Shown here: positions 39,552-50,128 of the stretch, one piece after another
Layout of the letters: every line of letters begins with the position of its first letter
Numbering within the stretch: position 1 is the stretch's first letter
Origin: Brasenia schreberi
Lineage: Eukaryota; Streptophyta; Magnoliopsida; Nymphaeales; Cabombaceae
Length of the DNA stretch: 64,000 nt
NCBI GenBank assembly: GCA_036023115.1
Contig: JAYKKT010000041.1
Location: 6,126,501 to 6,190,500, forward strand
Direction of reading: 5' to 3'
Notes under the pieces: generated by a model
What the model was told of the DNA's origin: nothing
Seen by the model: the letters and a program-made list of their open reading frames with translations, nothing else
Databases searched by the model: none
Position numbers and translations under genes: made by a program

Positions 39552-42500
39552 TGTAAACACCCCGAAATCCCACGAATTTCTTAAATCCATCTGGTTTTGT
39601 AAAAGCAGCCCCAAAGGGCTATTTTGAGTCTGGAAACCCAGGAGCCTTCCAGGCAACCTTGTACATATGTTTTGAACTCTGTATTTCAAAAATATACAAT
39701 ATGGCTTTTAAAACCTTTTTTAAAACATGTTTTGAAACCCCGGAGCAGCTTTAGCCTAATCCAGACAGGACCAGGAGAGCTAAGGAGAGCCCGGAACCGG
39801 AGCACATGTCGAGCCCGGCACAGCAACTCTCGTATCAAATCCACACCCCCAGGATCTCGAACGTCCAAGACCCTGTTATCATCAAAACATCATTTAAAGT
39901 CATCTCCGGAAGGCGAAAACAGAGGCGGACGATCATGTTGGCGAAGACCCAACGAAGACGGAGTACTGATGCTGTCAGGCCCCGCACAAACCGTTCGTTT
40001 CGAACACAGCTTGAAGGAGTCAGAGTTCAATTTGGATCAGATCTGGACCATATATATCTAGATCCCAATCCAAACCCATGTATGGACTTGGATTTGGATT
40101 TGGATCCAGATATCCAATCCAATATCCTTATCCATGGCCCACATCACCTTCTCATAAATGGAGGTGGGGCCCACTTGAATTTCACGTGGGATTATGGGCA
40201 TGAGAGAGAGTGGGGGTGGATAAGATCAAGTGTGTGTTGTAATTAAGCTTGACTTGTGTGTCAAGTTTGGGGTTAATCATGTGGGTTAGCCTAATTAAGT
40301 GGGTTTAAGCTTGTAATTAGCCAAAAACCTAACCTAGGGCTGCACCAACATGATATGGTTCAGGTCTATGGGCCATCCAAAGGGAGCTCCTTCACCTAAA
40401 CCTAACCAAAAACACCTAATCCTAGCCTTCCACCCAAATCCGACCCTAATCTGAACCTAATCACCATCACCCCCATCATCCGGCTGATCCCTAACTACCC
40501 GCCACCATCTCTTCACCCGGTAAGTCCCCTACATCCTACCTTACTACTTCTTCACTCCCCCTCCACTCTCAGCCACTTAATCCACTCCCCTATCACCCTA
40601 ACACCAGCCCTTCCACTTGCTGCCACCCTTCCCATTCGGCCAAGCCTTAGCCATCCTAACTACCCGCCACCACCTAGAGACTTTAGCTTCATTCGGCCAC
40701 CCTATCCGACTCCCTAAAACCTGCCCACATCACCCCAATACACCTACCATACCCACTACCACCTGGTCCCATCTCCTAGTTAGCTCCGTTCCCTTACACC
40801 ACTCCTAGCCACCCTAGCAGCCTGCCACCACCAAACTCCCCTAGTCGGCCACTCCAACCGACTGTTGCCCCTTCACTCGGCCAGCAACCCGCCAACCTTA
40901 GGTGCCCCATTAGGTCTTCCTTTGAGCTTCCCTTAGTGCCATACTCCCTTAGTGACCCTACTTAGGCCCTTTAGCCCTACACGCCAAAAAGAGCCCCTCC
41001 TTAGCAGCCGACCATCTTCAAGGCGCCTCTTCCGTGCACCAAGAACATCCGGCCAACACCTCTCCTTGCCGTTCAACCTTGCGGAGCTCCCTTTTGCAGC
41101 CCAAGGCGAAGGCCAAGTCCACGCTCAAGCAAGGCATCTTCGGACCAGCTATTAGTAAGTGCCTAACTCGGTCTTTAGTTGTATACTTGCTTGAGATTCA
41201 ATTCGATATGGGGTTGTAATAACGGAGCATAGTCTCCCCCGCTTGTAATAACGTGGCTTGGCACACCCACACACGTGCACTCTCTTAGTTGTGCACGATT
41301 TTGAACACACACGGGCCTAATCAGCCCCTAATACATAAGTATATACATATACTTTCATTTTTGTAGGGTTTTGCTTAAGTTGGGTGTGTTGTCTTTCAAT
41401 TCAAGCACTCACACACATTGAGCCTTCGCTCTTATTTGAAAGACCCAAGTAAGGGCCGACCTATACTATTTGGGTTTCATTTCATGTCGTGTGTGTAAGT
41501 CTTTCAATTCAAGCACTCACACACATTGAGCTTTCGCTCTTATTTGAAAGACCCAAGTAAGGGCCGACCTATATTATTTGGGTTTCATTTCATGTCGTGT
41601 GTGTAAGTCTTTCAATTCAAGCACTAACACACATTGAGCTTTCGCTCTTATTTGAAAGACCCAAGTAAGGGCCGACCTATACTATTTGGGTTTCATTTCA
41701 TGTCGTGTGTGTAAGTCTTTCAATTCAAGCACTCACACACATTGAGCTTTCGCTCTTATTTGAAAGACCCAAGTAAGGGCCGTGTTATACTATTTGGGTT
41801 TAATTTCATGTTATGTGCGTAGTACTTCAATTCAAGCACTCACACACATTGAGCTTTCGCTCTTATTCCCAAGACCTTAATCAAGGCCATACTGCAAGTT
41901 ATATTTGGGTTTAATTTCATGTCATGTGTGTAAGTCTTTCAATTCAAGCACGCACCGACATTGAGCCTTCGCTCTTATTTGCAAGACCCGAGTAAGGGCC
42001 CATATACATACTCTATATACATATCTCCCTTCGTCATTTACATTTCAAGTCATTTCCCTTCGGTTATTTCCCTTATGTTATTTCCCTTCGGCATTGTCTT
42101 TACATTTCGGGTTTTCCCTTTAGAGTAGCGTGAGTTTGCATTGCATCTACGCCATACCACGAGGTAGAACGCATATAGCATCAAAGCAAGCCCCGCTCGA
42201 ATTCACCCATGTAGTGGAGTGTTCATAACACACAAACTAGGTGGCCCATAAAGGGATAAAAGGAAAGACTTAGGCACGTGCAAATCCACGTGATCTAAAA
42301 TCTGCAATCGCATCTAAAAGACCCGAATTAGACACCTCGAACCGCTTCGTAGGCTTTCCATCCCAAAAACTCAATTTTTGCAAAAGCGTACAGACTGACC
42401 CTTGCGCATCGGTGCAAGAAGGTCTGCGACGACAAGAGCTCACTTGCTCACAGCCGCCACGATTAGATGTCAGTTTAAAATACATCTTTGCTAGCTTAGG

Positions 42501-42611
42501 TAAGCTAGCTGGCACGCCCTGTTTACATAAATAGGCCTTAGACGCATGAGAGGATCCACTCCAAGCCCAGAAAAAGGGCGAAGAGGCGTGGGGATTTTTC
42601 GCGCGTCTACA
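39552..42611 (+). mobile_element. E9: solo LTR lacking its core promoter (3060 bp)
   Basis: TGTAAACACC to GCGCGTCTACA. Flanks GTAGC (39547-39551) and GCAGC (42612-42616) differ by one base; other copies show GCAGC as the original. At about 40455 the sequence jumps from the telomere-like block to CCATCACCCCCATCATCC, so TATA box, C/G inverted repeat and most of exon 1 are missing. Donor CCCGGTAAGT (about 40519), 55-nt exon block 41100-41154, and six 110-bp units (about 41370-42010) remain. Confidence 0.93.
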
Positions 42612-44068
42612 GCAGCCCAAGGTGAAGCCCAAGCCCACGCTCAAGCAAGTCACCTCCGGACCGGCTATAAGTAAGTGCCTAACTCTGTCCTCATTTGTAG
42701 ACTTGCTTAAGTTAAATTAAATTTGATACGGGGTTGTAATAACGGAGCATTGTCTCCCCCCACTTGTAATAACGTGGCTTGGCACACCCACACACACGTG
42801 CACTTGAGCCTACCTCGCTCTTAGTTGTGCATGATTTTGAACACACACGGGCCTAATCAACCCTTAAGATATAAGTTTATTTATATACTTTAAGTTGTGT
42901 AGGGTTTTTGCTTGAGTTGTGTGTGTTGTCTTTAAATTCTCGCACTCACACACATTGAGCTTTCGCTCTTATTTGCAAGACCCAAGTAAGGGCCGTGTTA
43001 TACTTTCCTTGGGTTTAATTTCATGTCATGTGTGTAGTATTTCAATTATACACTCACACACATTGAGCTTTCGCTCTTACTCCCAAGACCTTAGTTAAGG
43101 CCATATTGCAATTTATACTTGGGTTTAATTTCATGTCGTGTGTGTAGTACTTCCATTCTCGCACTCACACACATTGAGCTTTCGCTCTTATTCCCAAGAC
43201 CTTAGTTAAGGCCATATTGCAATTTATATTTGGTTTTCATTTAAAGTCGTGTGTGTTGTCTTTACATTTTCACACGCACCCACATTGAGCCTTCGCTCTT
43301 ATTTGCAAGACCCAAGTAAGGGCCCATATATATTATATACGTATTTCCCTTTCGGCTATGTCTTTAAGATTTGGGTTTTAAGGTTCAGCAGTGTGCGTAG
43401 TCTTTACATATATACACGGCACACACTTGCACTATTGAGCCTTTCCACTCTTAAGATATAGCCATATTTCCCTTTTGCAATTTCCCTTCGGCAATTTACA
43501 TTTACAAGTCATTTCCCTTCGGCAATTTCTATTACAAGTCATTTCCCTTCGGCATTGTCTTTTAAATTCGGGTTTTCCCTTTGGAGTTGCGTGAGTTTGC
43601 ATTGCATATACGCCATACCATGAGTTAGGACGCATATTGCATCAAAGCAAACCCCATACTCCCGCTCAAATTCGTCACACTTAGGCTGGGTGTTCATAAC
43701 ACACACCTAGTTGGCCCGAAAAGGGATAAAAAGAAAGACTTAGGCATGTGCAAATCCACATGAAATAAAAGCTGAAAGTCATACAAAACAACCTGAATCA
43801 AACACTTCAAACCGTTTTCGTAGGTTCTTACACTCAAAAACTCGATTTTAAAAGCATACAGACTGACCCTTGCGCATCGGTGCAAGAAGGTCTGCGACGA
43901 CAAGAGCTTGCTTGCTCACAGTCGCCCCGTTAGGAGTTAGGTTTAAAATATATCTTCGCTAGCTTTAGTAAGCTAGTTGGCACGCCTTTTTGCTTAATTT
44001 GGACTTAGGCACACGAAAAGGTTCGCTTCAGGCCTAAGAAGCAGGAGCGGGAATTTTTTGCGTCTACA
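42612..44068 (+). repeat. E6 5' LTR, part 3
   Basis: Starts with the GCAG acceptor and 55-nt exon block (42616-42670), donor GTAAGTG (42671), four 110-bp units (about 42900-43330), U5 hairpin GCTAGCTTTAGTAAGCTAGT (43958-43977) and the TGCGTCTACA end. The three parts sum to about 3.55 kb. Confidence 0.9.
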
Positions 44069-44071
44069 GAT

Positions 44072-44090
44072 TTGGCACGCCTGGTGGGAC
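44072..44090 (+). promoter_or_regulatory. E6 primer binding site
   Basis: TTGGCACGCCTGGTGGGAC, one C-to-T from E2. The leader acceptor CTTTACTTGTACTTAG ends at about 44180. Confidence 0.78.
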
Positions 44091-44202
44091 GTGAGCCTTT
44101 TAAAATCGAGTCACTCTAGGAAACTTGCAAAAAAATTTTAAAAAGGTGTTGTTTTAACTCTTTTCTTTACTTGTACTTAGGAATTTTGAAAAGCTTGAAA
44201 GC

Positions 44203-45741
44203 ATGTCAAAATCCAACCCAAGTGAAGTGTCGAGCCAAGGCTCATGCGCATCAAGTTCTTACTCTAGGAGGATTTTGAAAAATAAGATCAAACTAGACGA
44301 GATAGAGGACTTGAGAAGGGAATTCGAGGCCAAAATCGATGCTCTCAGCTAAGAGGCTGAAGTAGGCAATTCATGTTTATCAAATGGTGAACAAAGGGCC
44401 AAAAAGAAAACTGAAAAACCTCGCAAGCACAAAGAGGCCTCCGTAATGGAAGGCAACCAATACCACGAGTCCTTCACACAAAAGGACCGTAAAGCCCTAC
44501 AACAGTTGCTGAAGGGGCAAAATAAAGAGAAAAGGAGTTACGCCCTATCTAATTTTCTTCCTATGGATTACGAAACAGACAGTGACGATGAAATACCGAA
44601 CTTCCATCGGTATGATGTTATGGGAGACCCTAGGTCTCACTTGCAACTTTTCTCGCGTCGAGCCCATAAGAAGAAAAAGGACTCGATGAAATGGGTGTAT
44701 TGGTTCCCTTTATCCCTTAAAGGCACAACTGCCAAATGGCTGGCTTCCTACTATTTAAGCCAGTTCGCTACTTTTGAAGAATTAGCAAACTACTTCATGC
44801 AAAGATTTGCACATAACATAGAAGTCACGCCGACTTTGAATACCTTAAGGGATACAAAGCAAGGCATGAACGAAGACGTGCATGCCTTCATTATACGATG
44901 GGGGTCCCTTTTGGGCCAAGTGCGAGAGCCCATATCCAAAGGATGCGCAGTCATGCTCATCCTGGATAATTTTAAAAGCGAGCTAAAGACCCTTCTCTCG
45001 CTCCATGAGATCTCAACTTTCCATAAGTTGATAAAAAAAGCATCCCTTTTCGAAACAAACTTGAAAAAAGGGATATACGATCACTTATGGAAAGGAAATG
45101 CCGTTTCCAAAACCCGCTTGGAGAAACCCATCACTTATGGGCTACCCACGACAGACAAAGGGGCAAAGCCCCATAAAATCGCCAATGTCTGGGTGGATCC
45201 AGGTGTGGCGGGCACTTCCAAAAATTTTGAAAAATTAGAAAACAAAAGGGAGATAAATTTTCAAAAACCAATTGAAAAATGTGAGTACACACCGCTGCAG
45301 TAACTTGTGTCGGAGGTCCTAGACCTCCTACTTGCCCAAGGCATGATTGAACTCTCCGAAATCCCCGAGGGAGTCACTTCCAAAGGGGGATATTTAAATC
45401 ATTTTTGCAAGTATCATCGGCTCAAAGGCCATGATACAAAGCGTTGTTTCTCTCTTTTGAATAAAATCGAGAACTTGATAGCGGAGGGCCGGCTCCAGGT
45501 CACTGCGGAACTTGAGCCAACTCAAGCTATCTTCAAAGAACCCTTTCCCAAGCACGCCAGTAGCAGTGGGAAAGGAAAGGAGGTATGTACCCTCACCTTT
45601 TCAAAAGAACTAGCGCATTCATTTGAGTCTGGTCGACCCACTTGTGCGTCCACTCTTGTACTTTACAAGAAGCCCGCCCAAGTCGTCATCCGGGGACCAC
45701 CAAGAGCTGAGTCCCCAGCTAAACCAGTTTTAAAACTTTAA
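44203..45741 (+). pseudogene. E6 Gag with start of protease linker, broken
   Basis: ATG 44203 opens MSKSNPSEVSSQGS. TAA at 44350 (CAA in E2) ends the first reading; the core is then open from 44446 (MEGNQYHESFTQKD) to 45303, with FHRYDVMGDPRSHLQLF and FIIRWGSLLGQ. A local change at about 45297 gives TAA. The next open stretch, 45307-45741, has the zinc knuckle FCKYHRLKGHDTKRC and runs past the gag/PR boundary, where it reads CTC CAG (sense) instead of the TAG of E2 and E3. It stops at TAA 45739. Clear Gag, not functional. Confidence 0.88.
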
Positions 45742-46397
45742 GGTGCTCCAAAAGTAGACAATGGGAAAGTCGTCCTAAACCCTTATGATTTCAAAAACCA
45801 CCTTTCAAAGATTCCTATCCACATGTCCATCCTAGAGCTTATACAAACTTCGCCTAGGCATAGACTTGTGCTAGAGAAAATTCTAGAAAGAGCCAAGGTT
45901 AGTTCGAACATAAGTCCGGAATCCCTGTCTGACCAAGTGGCATTAATAGGAGCAAAATCGCCCATCACTTTCTCGGAAGATGATGTAGATAGACCCTACG
46001 AGTCCCACAACCAGGCCCTACATATCGAGGTGGTTCTGAATAACCACTCTCTGGACAGGTGCCTAGTCGATGGGGGAGGAGGGCTCAACATCCTTCCACT
46101 TCATGTGGCATATCAAATCGGAGTCACCTTGACTTCTGTAAACCCAAGCCCCGTCGTTGTCACTGGATACGATGGGAATGCGTTTAGGGCTTTAGGATCG
46201 ATCGAACTCCCAATGGAAACGGGAGGGATCACACACACGGGGGTGTTCCATGTCTTGGACATCTACCCCATTATAACCTATTGCTGGGAAGGCCCTGGAT
46301 ACATAGCTTTTGCGCTGTGCCATCGACCTTCCACAGGTGTGTCAAGATCCCTTTCAGGGATCAGGTCGTGGTGATCCTAGGTGAGAGTCACCCTTAG
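45742..46397 (+). pseudogene. E6 protease, frameshifted
   Basis: A deletion of roughly 160 bp at about 45757 joins GGTGCTCCAAAAG to TAGACAATGGG. The protease follows: HMSILELIQTSPRH, SLDRCLVDGGGGLNILPLH. One missing C near 46265 (ATCTACCCCATT) shifts the frame before the GRPW motif, giving a false end at 46374. In the corrected frame the domain ends at the conserved CTAGGTGAGAGTCACCCTTAG, TAG 46395. Confidence 0.85.
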
Positions 46398-46936
46398 CTT
46401 CAAGGGATCATAAACTCCCCTTGTTTGTCGAGCTCCCAGGCCCATGAGGCTAACCTGGGGCAGACCATGGTCGAGCCACCAAGGCTCGTGTTAAACAACC
46501 CTAGGAAGGTTGTGTATGTGAAGGGGCCGCCCAAAGCAGCCCCCCTCCCTACCCTAACCCTTTTAGGAAAACCCAAGCATCCCTTATTTCCAAAACCCCT
46601 GGACAAGAAGCCATACGAGCACGATACGGACGACAACAAGTTCCAGGACCACGATTTATACTCTAAATTCTCAAAAAACAAAAAATCGTGGAACATGTTG
46701 TTGAATATGGGCTATACGCCCTATAAAAGTCTAGGGGCACAAAACCAGGGTCTCCTAGAACCCATCCTTCCTAGGGCCAACCCAAGTCGATACGGGATCG
46801 GCTATACTCCCAAAATACCGCCAGAGCCATCCCCTGTGACCACCTGGGTCAAGGGTGCCCTGGAGCCTACCCTAGAAGAGACCTACGATTTAGACCTCTT
46901 ATTCCGAGTCTAACCCGTAGTCTTTTCCCTTTGTAG
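46381..46936 (+). other. E6 predicted protease-RT intron
   Basis: Donor GATCCTAG/GTGAGA at 46381 and acceptor TTTTCCCTTTGTAG ending 46936; 556 nt. G46380 plus GT 46937-46938 make Gly, then ATG 46939 in the RT frame. Confidence 0.7.
46398..46913 (+). CDS. E6 G-patch-like ORF in the intron, intact
   Basis: Open for about 171 codons after the single TAG (46395) that separates it from protease in the same frame. It contains LNNPRKVVYVKGPPKAAPLP, LDKKPYEHDTDDNKF, then KSWNMLLNMGYTPYKSLG and NQGLLEP, RYGIGYTPKIPPEP and LDLLFRV before TAA. The spaced glycines (MGY, SLG, NQG, GIGY) are typical of G-patch modules, which bind RNA and stimulate RNA helicases in known proteins. That it stays protein-like inside a predicted intron suggests unspliced RNA is also translated, by UAG read-through or internal start. 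Domain call by eye. Confidence 0.65.
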   Translation, partial: LQGIINSPCLSSSQAHEANLGQTMVEPPRLVLNNPRKVVYVKGPPKAAPLPTLTLLGKPKHPLFPKPLDKKPYEHDTDDNKFQDHDLYSKFSKNKKSWNMLLNMGYTPYKSLGAQNQGLLEPILPRANPSRYGIGYTPKIPPEPSPVTTWVKGALEPTLEETYDLDLLFRV

Positions 46937-46938
46937 GT

Positions 46939-47394
46939 ATGATGAAAGATCCCTTTCATAAAAATACAAAAACATTTGGAGAACTTAAAATAAAAAAAAT
47001 CGAAAAAGAGGAAAAACCAAAAACAATGGAAAAACAAAAACTCGAAAATAGAGTAGTTTGTATTGTTCCTAAAATTCTTGTTTTGCAAAAACCCAAAAAA
47101 ATCGAAAATGTACAAAATACCAAAAAGATTTTGTATATAGCTGCTCCTGGTAGGACTTTGGAAAAAGATTTCGAAAGGAATGTCGTCTGCATAGCCAGAC
47201 CAAAAATTTTGAAATCGATTGAAAATCCAAGTACAAAACCAGGTCTTTTGAAAACTCACGCATCAAATTCCCTCGGGTCTATAACCCACGAGAATGATCG
47301 AAGCCCAAAGTGGATCCCCTTGAGGAAGATCCCACTTTTGAGCTCCCAGAATTTCATAAAATTCTCGATTTTGAAAGACCTTCCAATTCAGTAG
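46939..47394 (+). pseudogene. E6 protease-RT linker ORF, frameshifted at its end
   Basis: MMKDPFHKNTKTF start, Lys/Glu-rich region (EKEEKPKTMEKQK), NVVCIARPK. Near 47308 a missing base shifts frame; the natural continuation (MDPLEEDPTFELPEFHK) is in the next ORF. Homologous to 11320-11892. Confidence 0.75.
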
Positions 47395-48295
47395 GAGGAG
47401 ATTTCATAGAGGTGAACCTAGGGAGTGATTCCAATCCCAAAACCATCAAGATAGGCGCATGTTTGCATGAACATGAAAAATCAGCATTCATTACATTTTT
47501 ACGAACCTATTTAGATATGTTTGCATGGACGTATGAAGACATGACGGGCATAGACCCCAGCATTGTTGAACATCGTCTTCCCTTAGATGCGGATGTAAAA
47601 CCCATAAAGCAGAAGCTTAGGAAAATACACCCGAATGTACATACGCAAGTCAAAGAGGGTTTAGAAGATCTGTTAAAAGCCGGATTTATAAAACCCATTG
47701 CGTATTCTGATTGGTTGTCAAACATCGTTGTAGTTCGAAAAACCAATGGAAAAATTCGAATATGCATCAATTTCAGAAACCTAAATAAAGCCACTCCAAA
47801 GGATAATTATCCTTTACCAAACATAGATTTGATAGTCGATAGTACTGCAAATCATGAAATGTTTTCGTTTATGGATGGCTATTTAGGCTATAATCAAATC
47901 AAACTAAGTCCACGAGATCAGGGTAAGACCGCCTTCACAACCCCATGGGGCACGTACTGCTATACAGTCATGCCCTTTGGTTTGAAAAATGCCGGCGCGA
48001 CATACTAGAGAGCCATGACCATGATCTTCCATGATCAAATTCATGAGCTTGTAGAAGTGTATGTAGATGATCTCTTGGCGAAATCCAAAACCCGATGCAC
48101 TCATATCGAATGTTTGCAAAAGATTTTCGAAAGGCTTAGGCTTTACAAAGTAAAGCTAAACCCTCAAAAATGTGTATTCGGGGTAGAATCTGGGAAGCTT
48201 CTAGGCTTTATGGTGAGCCAAAGGGGTACAGAAGTCGACCCTCTAAGTGTCAAGCCATCATAGACATGGCTCCGCCCTCCAATCTCACCCAAATC
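47310..48295 (+). pseudogene. E6 reverse transcriptase, two stops from intact
   Basis: Most complete RT. It starts in the acidic linker, then MFAWTYEDMTGIDPSIVEH, KQKLRKIHPNVH, GFIKPIAYSDWLSN, GKIRICINFRNLNKAT, NYPLPNIDLIVDST, FMDGYLGYNQIKL and VMPFGLKNAGATY. TAG at about 48006 (Gln in E1) interrupts; after it come catalytic YVDDLLAKS and LGFMVSQRGTEVDP. A lost base near 48240 shifts the frame before the connection. All palm motifs are recognisable, typical of Tat-lineage RT. Confidence 0.9.
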
Positions 48296-48960
48296 CGTAG
48301 CCTCCAGGGTCGTTTACAATCCATTCACCGATTCATATCGAATCTGGCAACTAGATGCGAACCCTTCAACAGACTGTTGAGGAAGGGTACAAAATTCTTA
48401 TGGGATGACGAATGCCAGAAGTCCTTCGAGAGACTAAAGGCGTACTTGGTTAATCCCCCCGTTTTGAATCCTCCGAAGCAAGGAAAACCGCTTTTACTTT
48501 ACATTTTTGTGCATGCGAATGCTTTGGGAGCCCTATTGGCTCAATACGAGGATGACACCCACAAGGAGTATGCCATCTACTATATTTCGAAAACTCTCTT
48601 AGCTTATGAACGAAATTATCAAGCCATCGAGAAGACGTGCTTGGCCCTAGTCTGGGCCTGCCAGAAATTCAGGCACTATTTCCTAGATCATGAGATCTGG
48701 ATAGTGTCCAAGCTTGATCCAATCAAGCACTTGTTCGAAAAACCCATTCTCACGGGTAGATTGGGCAAATGGCAACTCCTTCTAATGGAGTATGATCTGA
48801 AATACCATCACCAGATCTCCATTAAGGGGCAAGCCCTAGCAGATTACGTGGCTGAATTCCCCTTAGAGGACGCATATCCCACTCTTGTCGAAATGCCTGA
48901 TGAAGGCATATTGCAAAACCATTTTCAAAACCACATTTTGGCAAACTCTTTCGAAAACCA
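48296..48960 (+). CDS. E6 degenerate gypsy-type RNase H
   Basis: Open in the frame that continues into aRNH. IRSLQGRLQSIHRFISNLA (connection), FLWDDECQKSFERLKAYL, KPLLLYIFVHANALGALLAQ, YERNYQAIEKTCLALVWACQ, FRHYFLDHEIWIVSKLDP, LGKWQLLLMEYDLKYHH. The catalytic Asp (TDAS) and Glu (KELLA) of active gypsy RNase H are again FVHA and KTCLA. The change is thus shared by E1, E2 and E6, so it is old and not decay of one copy. It passes through ADYVAEFPLEDAYPTL into aRNH. Confidence 0.8.
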
Positions 48961-49400
48961 AGTGTGGAAGATGCACTTCGATGGGGCATGAAACCAACGA
49001 GGGGCTGGTGCCGGGGTCATCCTCATCTCCCCTGAAAAGGGCGAGATTCCCATAGCAATCTGCCTAGATTTCGAATGTTCCCACAATATAGCTGAGTATG
49101 AAGCACTCATACAAGGCTTAAGGGTTTCGAAAACTCTAGGGGCATCATGCATCGAGGTCTTTGGAGATTCGCTCCTTGTTATATACCAGGTTTTGAAAAT
49201 TTGGCAAGTACGTAATGAAAAACTGCTTCCATATCACGAGTTGGCCACTCGATTGGTTGAGTCCTTCCAATCGTGTAAACTCACACACGTAGGAAGAGAG
49301 GATAATGGCATTGTCGATGCCCTCTCCTCCTTGAGTTCAGCCTTAAAGGTCGATCCCATTTCAGGGACCCGATCTTTAGAAATATGGCATGCGCCCAACC
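48961..49400 (+). pseudogene. E6 archaeal-type RNase H
   Basis: KMHFDGA then TGA 48989 (CGA in E2) within the first catalytic motif. After it: AEYEALIQGL with Glu, IEVFGDSLLV with Asp, then WQVRNEKLLPYHELATRLVESF and THVGREDNGIVDALSSL with the last acidic residue region. The set of acidic residues of an active RNase H is present, in contrast to the first domain. The open stretch from 49193 runs into the integrase. Confidence 0.82.
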
Positions 49401-50128
49401 CATCCACACACGATTTGGATATTTGCCAAAATGACCCAAATTTTGTTGAAAAACCTTGGTTTTACTACATCAAGCAATTTTTAGAAAATGGGGGATTCAC
49501 CGAGGATGCCACGTCTAAAGATAAGGCATTCATCCGTAAGATTTCGACCCGATACACCATTCTGGGTGGGGTTTTATATAAGAAAAGTTTTACCGGCATC
49601 CTACTTAGGTGTATCAATCTAGAGGAGGCTAGGATAGTGATGCATGAATTCCACGATGGAGAATGTGGAGGTCATGTCAATGCCAACATGATGGCAATGA
49701 AAATACTTAGAGGGGGCTATTTTTGGTCCACCTTGAAAAAGGATTGTCACGATCATGTTAGGAAGTGTCATCCATGTCAAGTGCATGGGCATGCCATTCA
49801 TATACCCTCATCTGCATTACATTCTGTGGTCAGCCTCTGACCATTTACCATGTGGGCGTTTGATATCGTAGGCCCCATATTTCCAAAAAGCCTCAAATGG
49901 GCATCGTTTCATTTTAGCAGCCACTGAGTATTTCTCCAAGTGGGTGGAAGCCGTTTCCCTGACCAACGTGCTGGGGCAACATGTGGTGGCTTTCATTAGG
50001 AGGAATATCTTGGCTCGATTTGGGGTTCCATGAGACCTTGTGTCTGATAATGGCACCCCATTTAAGAATGAGCGGATGGTTAAGTTGTGCAACACGTATG
50101 GCATAACTCACCACTTCTCTTCGCCCTA
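49401..50128 (+). pseudogene. E6 integrase, N-terminal and core part
   Basis: Acidic linker (IWHAPNPSTHDLDICQNDP), YTILGGVLYKKSF, zinc finger HDGECGGH with KCHPCQ, then TGA at about 49838 (TGG in E5) and an extra A near 49890 before the core. Core pieces: WAFDIVGPIF, SKWVEAV, TGA at about 50031, SDNGTPFKNERMVK and THHFSSPY. Cut by E10 in the codons before QGNGQAE. Both catalytic Asp codons are present. Confidence 0.88.
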
